Shown: in pieces, positions 1 to 6,657 of the stretch | Position numbering within the stretch: the first letter of the stretch is position 1 | Layout: every line of letters starts with the position of its first letter | Assembly: GCA_051646185.1 (NCBI GenBank) | Contig: JBOFCS010000009.1 | Coordinates: 1-9,893 of the forward strand | Reading direction: 5' to 3' | Length of the DNA: 9,893 bases | Origin: JBOFCS01 sp051646185 | Lineage (GTDB): Bacteria; Actinomycetota; Actinomycetes; Mycobacteriales; Mycobacteriaceae | The notes under the pieces: model-generated | Database searches by the model: none | What the model saw: only the letters and a program-made list of their open reading frames with translations | What the model was told of the DNA's origin: nothing | Translations under genes and position numbers: made by a program

Positions 1-625
1 CGTCGTAGCCGATCATTGCGCTAGTCCAGCCATCGCCAATGCGCGCAGCCCGGCGTAGGGCGGCATCGCTATGCCCTCCGATGTAGAATGGAACAGGTTG
101 TGCTGGACTCGGGCTCATTTGCAGTCTGTCAAAGTCATAAAATTTTCCATGGTGTTCAACCATGCCACCGGCGAGAATGAGCTTAAGTACATCAATCATT
201 TCATTAACTCGAGCGCCCCGTTGTTCGTAGGGGACCCCACACCATCGAAATTCTTCAGGCGCCCAACCTACACCTAACCCTAGACCAAAACGATCCCCCG
301 TCATCGCTGCTATGGAGCCAATTTGGCGTGCAAGGACTACCGGGTTACGTGAGCCAAGTTTGAGTACCTGAGTGTAGAAACCAATAGTTGAGGTCACCGA
401 ACCCATTGCAGCAGCGGCGATGAGTGGATCAACCCATGGTGTGTGGCAATCCCACATTCGTGATCCATCGGGGGTATAGGGATACTTCTCCTGTGCTGTT
501 TCCATAAAAAACAGCGAGTCTGGCAAAGCAATTGAAGAAAAGCCAGCTTCTTCAGCTGTCTTAGCCAGGTCGGTTAGTTGATTAAGTGGATTCATGGCCA
601 CCGCAAGGGTGAATTTTATGGGCAT
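1..625 (-). CDS. LLM-class F420-dependent oxidoreductase, partial (C-terminus beyond window)
   Basis: This is the last visible gene of the minus-strand ltp operon. 208 residues are present and the frame stays open to the window edge, so the C-terminal part is missing. The fold is the luciferase-like TIM barrel: an early AEEAGF (residues 24-29), a strand with LPDSLFF (34-40), TIGFYTQVLKLGSRNP (80-94), the family hallmark DRFGLGLGVGW (111-121), RGARVNEMIDVLKLIL (136-151), and PVPFYIGGHSDAAL (177-190) followed by ARIGDGW (194-200). This pattern fits F420-binding members (TIGR03619 type) better than FMN monooxygenases. The ATG at 625-623 lies 13 bp after the ltp3 stop with no clear Shine-Dalgarno site; a second Met follows at residue 11. 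Co-transcription with ltp3/ltp4 suggests a redox step on a steroid intermediate, but the substrate is unknown. It is a different protein from the oxidoreductase at 3989-5035. Confidence 0.88.
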   Translation of the reverse strand, partial: MPIKFTLAVAMNPLNQLTDLAKTAEEAGFSSIALPDSLFFMETAQEKYPYTPDGSRMWDCHTPWVDPLIAAAAMGSVTSTIGFYTQVLKLGSRNPVVLARQIGSIAAMTGDRFGLGLGVGWAPEEFRWCGVPYEQRGARVNEMIDVLKLILAGGMVEHHGKFYDFDRLQMSPSPAQPVPFYIGGHSDAALRRAARIGDGWTSAMIGYD

Positions 626-638
626 AGGATTTCTACCA

Positions 639-1823
639 CTAACTTTCTCGTATTTGGGGTTTGTCTTGGCCTACTACCCACATGGAAAAATATTGGGAAC
701 CACCGCCATAAGCATGTCCCACGGCCTTTTGGGCATCCAGGATTTGGTGGTCACCAGCCCGGCCCATTACCTGCATAGCAGCTTCGGCAAAGCGGATCAT
801 TCCTGAAGCGCCAATAGGATTAGAGGACAGCACTCCACCGGAGGGGTTGACAGGCAACTTTCCGCCAATGGCAGTTTGTCCTGTTTCGGTGAGTTTCCAG
901 CCTTCACCGATTGCCGCAAAACCTAAATTTTCGAGCCACATAGGTTCAAACCAGGAGAATGGAACGTATATTTCAGCAACGTCGATCTCGCTAAGTGGAT
1001 CGGTGATACCCGCGGCCTTCCATAGAGCCGTTGCAGCATCTCGGCCTGATTGGGGGTTAACCTGATCTCTACCAGAAAAAGTAGTGGGTTCAGTGCGCAT
1101 GGATGTTGCATGTATCCAGGCCACTTTTTTATCGGAAGCGAGAATCTTATTTGCTGATTCCTCGTCGCCAATGACAATGGCGCAAGCCCCATCAGAGGAT
1201 GGGCAGGTTTCATCAAAACGGATAGGGTCCCAGAGCATTGGGGAAGCTTGGACCGATGCGAGGGTGATATCAGGTTGTTTCAGATGGGCATAAGGGTTTT
1301 TACTGCCATTAAGTCTATCTTTGACGGCAACCATAGCTCCGATATGTTCTGGCGCCCCCGAACGTCGAATATAGGACCGGATATGCGGAGCGAAATAGCC
1401 GCCAGCGCCAGCGCCAACTGGCATATTAAAGGGTACAGGTATAGATAAAGCCCACATCGCATTTGATTCAGATTGCTTCTCCCAGGAAATTGCTAACACT
1501 CTTTTGTGAATACCTGAAGTTACCAGCGAACTTGCAACAATGCCAGTGGAACCACCTACTGAGCCGGCAGTATGTACTCGCAGTAATGGTTTACCAATGG
1601 CTCCTAAAGCTGTTGCCATAAAAAGCTCTGGCATCATGCTACCTTCGAAAAGATCAGGAGCTTTACCAACAACTACCGCATCTATATCTGACAAATTCAA
1701 GCCAGAATCCAGAAGAGCTCTGTCGATGGCTTCTCGGCACATTCCAGACATCGAAACATCTTGTCGCTTAGTAACATAGCAGGTTTGCCCTGTTCCTAAT
1801 ACAGCTGCTAGTTGTTTACTCAT
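639..1823 (-). CDS. ltp3: Ltp3: thiolase-fold steroid side-chain aldolase subunit
   Basis: The 394-residue protein belongs to the thiolase-like lipid-transfer (SCP-x/Ltp) family and matches mycobacterial Ltp3 (Rv3523) in length and character. In rhodococci Ltp3 and Ltp4 are needed for degradation of C24-branched sterol side chains and are thought to catalyse retro-aldol cleavage, not thiolysis. The sequence agrees: where thiolases carry the nucleophilic Cys there is HTAGSVGGSTG (84-94), the GHP histidine is replaced in GGVLSSNPIGASG (329-341, Asn335), and the C-terminal CxGGG cysteine is replaced by tyrosine in HAYGGG (370-375, Tyr372). Tyr286 in EIYVPFS is a second tyrosine in the active-site region; tyrosines act in the related Ltp2 aldolase. 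DETCPSSDGACA (204-215) is the usual family segment. The ATG overlaps the ltp4 stop as TGATG, with an AAGGAAAA ribosome site upstream, so the two are translationally coupled. Confidence 0.9.
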   Translation of the reverse strand: MSKQLAAVLGTGQTCYVTKRQDVSMSGMCREAIDRALLDSGLNLSDIDAVVVGKAPDLFEGSMMPELFMATALGAIGKPLLRVHTAGSVGGSTGIVASSLVTSGIHKRVLAISWEKQSESNAMWALSIPVPFNMPVGAGAGGYFAPHIRSYIRRSGAPEHIGAMVAVKDRLNGSKNPYAHLKQPDITLASVQASPMLWDPIRFDETCPSSDGACAIVIGDEESANKILASDKKVAWIHATSMRTEPTTFSGRDQVNPQSGRDAATALWKAAGITDPLSEIDVAEIYVPFSWFEPMWLENLGFAAIGEGWKLTETGQTAIGGKLPVNPSGGVLSSNPIGASGMIRFAEAAMQVMGRAGDHQILDAQKAVGHAYGGGSQYFSMWVVGQDKPQIRES

Positions 1824-2887
1824 CAGAGTTTTCCTTCGAGTATGGCAACAAGGTTTTGTTGAAGTAAAGGTCCGCTTGTTGCGTGGGCAAGGGCCCTCCC
1901 TGCGTGTCCATCGATGATGGCGCGGGCGGCATGGCCCAATCTCTCTAGCCCAGCCGCGAACATCGGATTTCCCGATAATGCCCCACCCGAAAGGTTAATT
2001 GGTACTGAATCGGTAAGTGACATGGCAGAAGTCAAGATGATTTCTTGATGACTAAAAGGGGCGTGTAACTCGGCAAGATCGAGCCCTGACAGGTTTCCTT
2101 TGGCTGCGGCAACAGCAGCTACAGTGGCTGAGGGGGCTAGGGTGAGGTCGCGAGAGCCAAAGGAGGGCGGATCAATTCGATGTTCAATACCGGTAATCCA
2201 GGCTGGGTTAGCGCACAGTTCTTTAGCCTTTCCTTCGGAAGCCAGCACCACAGCGGCAGCCCCATCAGTAATTGGTGCACAATCATGTGCCCGTAATGGA
2301 TCGGCAATAAATGGTGTGGATAGTAAAGCCTTGGTGCTGAAATTTCCAGATAGTTGTGTTAATGGATTATTGAGAGCTGCTTTTCGGCTACGGGAAACAA
2401 CTTCTGCCATACTCTCTTCGCTCCATTTACCTTGATCTAAACCAGATCGTGCTTGCAGTCCAGCTAAGGCGAGAGAGTCTGGCCACAGCGGTGCCACAAG
2501 ATAGGGATCAGTTTGCAGTGCAAGTATTTTACGTAAATTTCCGGCAGAAGACTTTCCGAAACCGTAGACCAAAGCAGTGCTTATTTCCCCGGTTTTAATT
2601 TTCACCCAAGCCTCATACAATGCCCAGGCAGCATCCATTTCAACATGGGATTCGTTGATAGGTGGCACAGCTCCGATGGAGTCGATAGCAGAAATAAACG
2701 AAAATGCCCTTCCTGCTAAATAATCGGAAGAACCCGAACACCAGAAATCGATATCAGATTTTGTGATACCTAAATCAGCGTAGAGCTGGTTAAACAACGG
2801 TACTAACATCTCCACACCGTTGGTGGTGCCAATGGTTTCTCGTACATGGGGGGCATGGGCAAAGCCCACAATTGCGATATTTGTCAT
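1823..2887 (-). CDS. ltp4: Ltp4: thiolase-fold steroid side-chain aldolase subunit
   Basis: The 354-residue thiolase-like protein matches mycobacterial Ltp4 (Rv3522) in length and gene order and is the expected partner of Ltp3. It opens with IAIVGFAHAPHVR (4-16). At the thiolase nucleophile region it has ESHVEMDAAWALYEAW (79-94), with no Cys. DCAPITDGAAAVVLAS (202-217) is the conserved family segment. The His motif is changed to GGALSGNPMFAAG (301-313, Asn307), and the C-terminal Cys motif is replaced by AHATSGP (334-340). Unlike Ltp3 it has His275 (LAELHAPFS) instead of Tyr and no Tyr in the C-terminal loop, so it may be the non-catalytic or substrate-binding half of a heteromer; that is inference. 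The ATG lies 8 bp after the DUF35 stop with an AAGG site 7 bp upstream. The stop overlaps the ltp3 start by one base. Confidence 0.9.
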   Translation of the reverse strand: MTNIAIVGFAHAPHVRETIGTTNGVEMLVPLFNQLYADLGITKSDIDFWCSGSSDYLAGRAFSFISAIDSIGAVPPINESHVEMDAAWALYEAWVKIKTGEISTALVYGFGKSSAGNLRKILALQTDPYLVAPLWPDSLALAGLQARSGLDQGKWSEESMAEVVSRSRKAALNNPLTQLSGNFSTKALLSTPFIADPLRAHDCAPITDGAAAVVLASEGKAKELCANPAWITGIEHRIDPPSFGSRDLTLAPSATVAAVAAAKGNLSGLDLAELHAPFSHQEIILTSAMSLTDSVPINLSGGALSGNPMFAAGLERLGHAARAIIDGHAGRALAHATSGPLLQQNLVAILEGKL

Positions 2888-2895
2888 AGTTGGCC

Positions 2896-3888
2896 TTATA
2901 GATGCTGTTTGTAGGTGTGGTAATCTGCGTCAGCTTCCCCAGATGGCCGAAAGTGATCGATATTCTCCAAGGAATAGCCCCATTGCTCCTCGGGTTTCCA
3001 TACAGCCTGCACCTTCATGCCCATATGGATTTCTTCGGGAGTGCACTCAAGAACTAAGTGTAAGAAGGGAATATCAGCGCCTTCGAGCAAGATATAAGCG
3101 GCTATATAGGGTGGCTTAATGCGCTGTCCAAGGAATGGGACATTGACTATGCAATAGGTGGTGACGATACCGTGGTCTGGTAGTTCTACTTGTTCGCTGG
3201 TGGGTCGACCGTCTACTGGGCTGGCGGCTCTTGGCGGGACATAAACTTTGCCTTTGGCATCAGTCTTTCCGCCAAATATCTTGCCCTCGTTAAGTCCTCG
3301 TAAAAAATTACTTTCTTCGGCAGAGGCGGTATGTGTATAGGTCAGATCCACTGGAGTGGTAATCATGGTGACGGGCGGTAGTTTCACGGCAGTCGGTGAC
3401 TGTTCTAGAGTGAGTTCGGTAATCGGGAGGAAGTAGGCGATATCGCTGATACTCCCGGTGCAGTTGTCGGACCAATAGATGCCGACCCGCATTCCGGTGT
3501 GCATTACTTCAGCTGACGGCACGTTCACAACGTGCAGTAGGGCAGTGTCAGCGCCATCGAGAATGATGAGTGCCCAGGCGAAGGGTATGTCCAGCGGTTG
3601 TCCGGCAATCGGTTTGCCTTGCCAGGTCCAGGTAGTGACGGTTCCGATGCTGCTTACCTGTACAAATTCAGATAATGCTTCACTGGTATCGGGGTCATAT
3701 TCGACTGGGGGGACGTGAACTTTCCCGTTAGTGCCGCGAATGCCAAGCACACAGTGGTCTCTGAGGCCAGTGAGGAATGCGCCTATCACTGGCCCGGTGG
3801 ATCGGGTGTAGGAAAAAGTCATCTGTAGTGCAGCGCTCAGGGGGCGCTGCTGGGAATTAATCTTTTCGGAACTCTGGATTACTGTCAC
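2896..3888 (-). CDS. Tandem DUF35/OB-fold protein, Rv3521-like partner of Ltp3/Ltp4
   Basis: The 330-residue protein has two DUF35-type units, at about 37-155 and 195-315. The repeat is visible by eye: GKVHVPP (55-61) against GKVYVPP (213-219), LDGADTALLHVV (110-121) against LEGADIPFLHLV (268-279), HTGMRVGIYW (130-139) against HMGMKVQAVW (288-297), and DIAYFLP (149-155) against NIDHFRP (309-315). The rubredoxin-like Cys pairs that usually precede the OB fold are missing from both units. It resembles Rv3521 of M. tuberculosis. In the characterised Ltp2-ChsH2 aldolase a DUF35 domain docks on the thiolase-fold subunit and is needed for activity, so a similar role here is likely. Translation begins at GTG (3888-3886); no Shine-Dalgarno site is visible, and the KstR box ends only 9 bp upstream, so the transcript may have a very short leader. 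It heads the operon with ltp4, ltp3 and the oxidoreductase. Confidence 0.87.
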   Translation of the reverse strand: MTVIQSSEKINSQQRPLSAALQMTFSYTRSTGPVIGAFLTGLRDHCVLGIRGTNGKVHVPPVEYDPDTSEALSEFVQVSSIGTVTTWTWQGKPIAGQPLDIPFAWALIILDGADTALLHVVNVPSAEVMHTGMRVGIYWSDNCTGSISDIAYFLPITELTLEQSPTAVKLPPVTMITTPVDLTYTHTASAEESNFLRGLNEGKIFGGKTDAKGKVYVPPRAASPVDGRPTSEQVELPDHGIVTTYCIVNVPFLGQRIKPPYIAAYILLEGADIPFLHLVLECTPEEIHMGMKVQAVWKPEEQWGYSLENIDHFRPSGEADADYHTYKQHL

Positions 3889-3897
3889 ATAATGGAG

Positions 3898-3911
3898 TAG
3901 AACAGGTTCTA
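3898..3911. promoter_or_regulatory. KstR-type operator in the divergent promoter region
   Basis: TAGAACAGGTTCTA is a 14-bp palindrome with perfect 6-bp arms. It matches the known actinobacterial KstR consensus TnnAACnnGTTnnA at every fixed position. It lies 9 bp upstream of the DUF35 GTG start and 77 bp upstream of the oxidoreductase start, so one site can control both divergent units. KstR is a TetR-family repressor released by steroid acyl-CoA intermediates; binding here is inferred from the motif. Confidence 0.85.
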
Positions 3912-3988
3912 GTAATTAGGGCAAGCTTTTTAACGACAAGATTTTTATGGTGCAACAGATTAGTTTAGAGAAAGACTGAGGCAGCGTG

Positions 3989-5035
3989 ATGGCTCAATCA
4001 ATGAAGTTAGGCTTGCAGCTTGGTTATTGGGGTGCTCAGCCCCCAGATAACGCCGAAGAATTGGTGTTGGCAGCTGAAAGTGCCGGTTTTGATTCCATAT
4101 TTTCTGCTGAGTCTTGGGGCTCGGATGCCTTCTCCCCTTTAGCTTGGTGGGGATCGGCGACCAGCAGGGTGCGGTTAGGTACGTCAATTGCGCAGATTTC
4201 GGCTAGAACTCCCACTTCTTGCGCAATGCACGCATTGACCTTGGACCATCTCAGCGGTGGGCGGCATATCCTTGGCCTTGGGGTTTCTGGTCCGCAGGTG
4301 GTTGAAGGTTGGTACGGCCAGCCTTTTGGTAAACCCTTGGCCCGGACTCGGGAATATGTTTCGATAATTCGCCAGGTGCTGGATAGGCAGCAGTCAGTGG
4401 TTCACCAGGGCCAGCATTATCAACTGCCTTACCAGGGAAAATTTGGTACCGGACTTGGCAAATCGCTAAAACCGATTACCCATCCACGACGAGCAGATTT
4501 ACCTATTTGGTTAGGGGCGGAAGGGCCTAAGAATGTTGCTTTAGCTGCTGAGATTGCTGATGGCTGGCTTCCGATTTACTACTGTCCCAGGGTGGCCCCC
4601 ATGTATAACGAATGGCTTGACGAGGGCTTTTCTCGACTGGGGGCTCGTCGATCTCGATTAAACTTTGAGATTGCTGCTACCACCCAGGTGGTGGTTACCG
4701 ATGATGTTGCAGCAGTGGTCGATTCGATGAAACCTATTATAGCCCTGTACTTGGGGGGAATGGGCGCCCCGGAACTCAATTTTCATGCCCAGGTCTACAT
4801 ACGTATGGGCTATCAAGATGTGGTTGAGGATGTGGCTCGACTCTTTTTAGCAGGACGTAAAGCCGAGGCGGCAGCGGCAATACCCAATGAATTAGTAGCT
4901 GAAAGCATGATTGTTGGAACTGAGCCTGAGGTAAAAGTGCAGATTCAACAGTGGCGGGATTCGGGGGTGACCATGCTGGTGGTGGGTTGTCGGAATGTGC
5001 ATCAGATTAGGCAGCTTGCTGATCTATGTAAATAA
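3989..5035 (+). CDS. F420-dependent LLM-class oxidoreductase, Rv3520c-like
   Basis: The 348-residue luciferase-like TIM-barrel protein closely resembles Rv3520c of M. tuberculosis, which occupies the same divergent position next to Rv3521-ltp4-ltp3. Signature segments are KLGLQLGYWGAQPP (6-19), AESAGFDSIFSAESWGSD (29-46), VRLGTS (61-66), LTLDHLSGGRHILGLGVSGPQVVEGWYG (83-110), LPIWLGAEGPKNVALAAE (171-188), DGWLPIYY (191-198) and ALYLGGMG (252-259). The cofactor is probably F420 rather than FMN. The reaction is not known; location argues for a redox step on steroid side-chain intermediates. The ATG at 3989 is preferred because GAGG at 3978-3981 stands 7 bp before it. A GTG directly before (3986) would add one residue, and an ATG at 4001 would remove four. 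A KstR box lies 77 bp upstream and another begins 3 bp after the stop. Confidence 0.9.
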   Translation: MAQSMKLGLQLGYWGAQPPDNAEELVLAAESAGFDSIFSAESWGSDAFSPLAWWGSATSRVRLGTSIAQISARTPTSCAMHALTLDHLSGGRHILGLGVSGPQVVEGWYGQPFGKPLARTREYVSIIRQVLDRQQSVVHQGQHYQLPYQGKFGTGLGKSLKPITHPRRADLPIWLGAEGPKNVALAAEIADGWLPIYYCPRVAPMYNEWLDEGFSRLGARRSRLNFEIAATTQVVVTDDVAAVVDSMKPIIALYLGGMGAPELNFHAQVYIRMGYQDVVEDVARLFLAGRKAEAAAAIPNELVAESMIVGTEPEVKVQIQQWRDSGVTMLVVGCRNVHQIRQLADLCK

Positions 5036-5037
5036 TA

Positions 5038-5051
5038 TAGAACTTGTTATA
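5038..5051. promoter_or_regulatory. KstR-type operator upstream of the acyl-CoA ligase
   Basis: TAGAACTTGTTATA fits TnnAACnnGTTnnA at every fixed position, although the outer arm bases are not fully symmetrical. It sits 28 bp before the GTG start of the ligase. A TATATT hexamer (5048-5053) that could serve as a -10 element overlaps its right end, so a bound repressor would cover the promoter. No convincing -35 hexamer is seen. Confidence 0.78.
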
Positions 5052-5079
5052 TTTTTAAGTACCGAAAATTGGAGGATTA

Positions 5080-6651
5080 GTGGCCGTCGAACCGGTTCAG
5101 TCAGCGGTTATTGGGTTATGGAATATTGCTGAAGCTGATCCACAGCGGATTGCTCTAGTGGACTGTCAGGAGCAGCAGCTGAGCTATGGGCAGCTAACTG
5201 GTTTAGCCAATAAGTACAGCCGAGGTTTGCAAAAATTGGGTCTGGGGACGGGAGATGCCGTGGTTCTTATGATGCCTAATGGCGCTGATTTCCTTGCAGT
5301 TTACTTTGCTGCGATGCAAATAGGTTTGTACGTGGTTGCGGTAAATTGGCATCTGACCGGGACTGAAGTTGCATATATCCTCAACGATAGTGAGGCTAAG
5401 GCATTTATTACCGATCAAGAATTTGCTGAGACAGCGGCCAGTGCGGTTGCTGTCTCAGGGTTGGACGCGCATCGTTGTTTTTCCTCCGGTATAGCCCCTG
5501 GCTTTGGAAAATTGGCGGATCTGGGAAATGCTCAAGATTTAACTCGGCCCGACGATAGAACTACTGGCGGGGCTATGCTCTACACCTCGGGAACTACAGG
5601 TAAACCCAAAGGGGTTCGTCGTCCGCTCACCGGAGCAAATCCAGATATTGTCCCGGATGCTTCCACATGGTTTTTTTCCATTTTTGGGCTGGCGCCTCAT
5701 GATGATCATGTTCATATTTGTGGTTCCCCGATGTATCACACGGCGGTACTCAATTTTGTTGCTATTTCCCTTCAATTGGGACATCAAGTTGTTTTAATGG
5801 ATAAGTGGGACCCTGAACAGATGCTAAGGTTGATGGACAAGTATCGAGTCACTCACAGTCATATGGTTCCCACGCAGTTCCACAGATTGCTGGCCCTCCC
5901 CGAAGAAGTCAAGGAACGCTATAGTCTTGCTTCGCTGCGCACCATGATTCACGGTGCGGCGCCCTGTCCGCAACAGACAAAGCGGCACATGCTTGATTGG
6001 TGGGGGCCAGTGGTGACTGAGTACTATGCTGCCACCGAAGGTGGAGGAACGGTAATTTCAGCTAAAGAATGGCTGGAAAAGCCCGGATCAGTGGGCTTGT
6101 CCTGGCCGGGATCAATTGTGAAAGTCCTTGATGCAGAAGGAAAAGAATTACCAGTAGGGGAGCCTGGGCAGGTATATATGAAAATGGGGACTTCAAATTT
6201 TGAGTACTATCGCGATGAGAAAAAAACTCAATCATCCAGGTTGGGTCAACTTTTCACGTTAGGAGATATTGGTTATTTGGATGCAGATGGATATCTTTTT
6301 CTCTGTGATCGCAAGAGCGATATGATTATTTCTGGTGGGGTAAATATCTACCCAGCAGAGATTGAAAGTGAACTTGCTGTTCATCCTAAGGTTGCTGATG
6401 TTGCGGTATTTGGTGTTCCCCATCAAGATTGGGGTGAGGAAATCAAAGCTGTGGTGCAGCCGATGGAGGGAATTGTGGGGAGTCCGGCTTTGACTGAGGA
6501 GCTTATGAAGTACGCCAGTACACGATTGGCTAAGTTTAAACTTCCCAAGTCTATTGATTATGTTATGGAATTGCCCAGAGATCCTAATGGAAAGTTATAC
6601 AAACGTAGATTGCGTGATCCCTACTGGGAGGGAAGGGATCACGCAATCTAG
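5080..6651 (+). CDS. Acyl-CoA synthetase (AMP-forming), FadD-type, possibly steroid-specific
   Basis: The 523-residue adenylate-forming enzyme has all the motifs needed to turn a carboxylate, ATP and CoA into an acyl-CoA: the P-loop-like YTSGTTGKPKG (168-178), adenine-pocket YYAATEGG (315-322), TLGDIGY (393-399) with the ribose-binding Asp396, the hinge region around DRKSDMIISGGVNIYP (410-425), and the late catalytic Lys505 in PNGKLYK. The region HGAAPCP-HMLDWWGPVVTEYYAATEGG (291-322) is typical of a FadD4/bile-acid-CoA-ligase-like branch, distinct from FadD19 downstream. Translation starts at GTG with a perfect GGAGG at 5071-5075, 4 bp away. It follows the Rv3520c-like gene by 44 bp but has its own KstR-type box, so it may be both read through and independently started. 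Its C-terminal codons form one arm and the loop of the hairpin at 6606-6650. Substrate is unproven; a shorter steroid acid is a reasonable guess. Confidence 0.9.
   Translation: MAVEPVQSAVIGLWNIAEADPQRIALVDCQEQQLSYGQLTGLANKYSRGLQKLGLGTGDAVVLMMPNGADFLAVYFAAMQIGLYVVAVNWHLTGTEVAYILNDSEAKAFITDQEFAETAASAVAVSGLDAHRCFSSGIAPGFGKLADLGNAQDLTRPDDRTTGGAMLYTSGTTGKPKGVRRPLTGANPDIVPDASTWFFSIFGLAPHDDHVHICGSPMYHTAVLNFVAISLQLGHQVVLMDKWDPEQMLRLMDKYRVTHSHMVPTQFHRLLALPEEVKERYSLASLRTMIHGAAPCPQQTKRHMLDWWGPVVTEYYAATEGGGTVISAKEWLEKPGSVGLSWPGSIVKVLDAEGKELPVGEPGQVYMKMGTSNFEYYRDEKKTQSSRLGQLFTLGDIGYLDADGYLFLCDRKSDMIISGGVNIYPAEIESELAVHPKVADVAVFGVPHQDWGEEIKAVVQPMEGIVGSPALTEELMKYASTRLAKFKLPKSIDYVMELPRDPNGKLYKRRLRDPYWEGRDHAI
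6606..6650. terminator. 17-bp perfect hairpin at a convergent gene junction; likely two-way terminator
   Basis: The left arm 6606-6622 and the right arm 6634-6650 are exact reverse complements over 17 bp, with an 11-base loop. The core of each arm is GCGTGATCCC / GGGATCACGC. The hairpin covers the last 15 codons of the acyl-CoA ligase, including two bases of its TAG stop, and ends 8 bp short of the echA19 stop on the other strand. Neither side has a strong T tract, which is common for actinobacterial terminators. Termination function is inferred from position and stem strength. Confidence 0.7.
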
Positions 6652-6657
6652 AAGTTG

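Noticed and set aside
89..102. AACAGGTT half-sites resembling a KstR box inside the left-edge oxidoreductase gene
   Set aside because: The last fixed base is wrong, the site is deep inside coding sequence encoding a conserved segment, and no promoter is nearby.
594..806. Plus-strand open frames around the ltp3/oxidoreductase junction
   Set aside because: They overlap the conserved ends of two convincing minus-strand genes, have no ribosome site and show no domain features.
923..1216. Open frames antisense to or shifted within ltp3, and similar ones at 2100-2435, 3960-4187, 8300-8623 and 9143-9601
   Set aside because: Their translations look like no known family and are explained as shadows of well-supported genes on the other frame or strand.
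3912..3985. Possible -10/-35 elements for the Rv3520c-like gene, such as TAGTTT near 3963
   Set aside because: No -35 partner at a sensible distance could be found, so no promoter feature was called.
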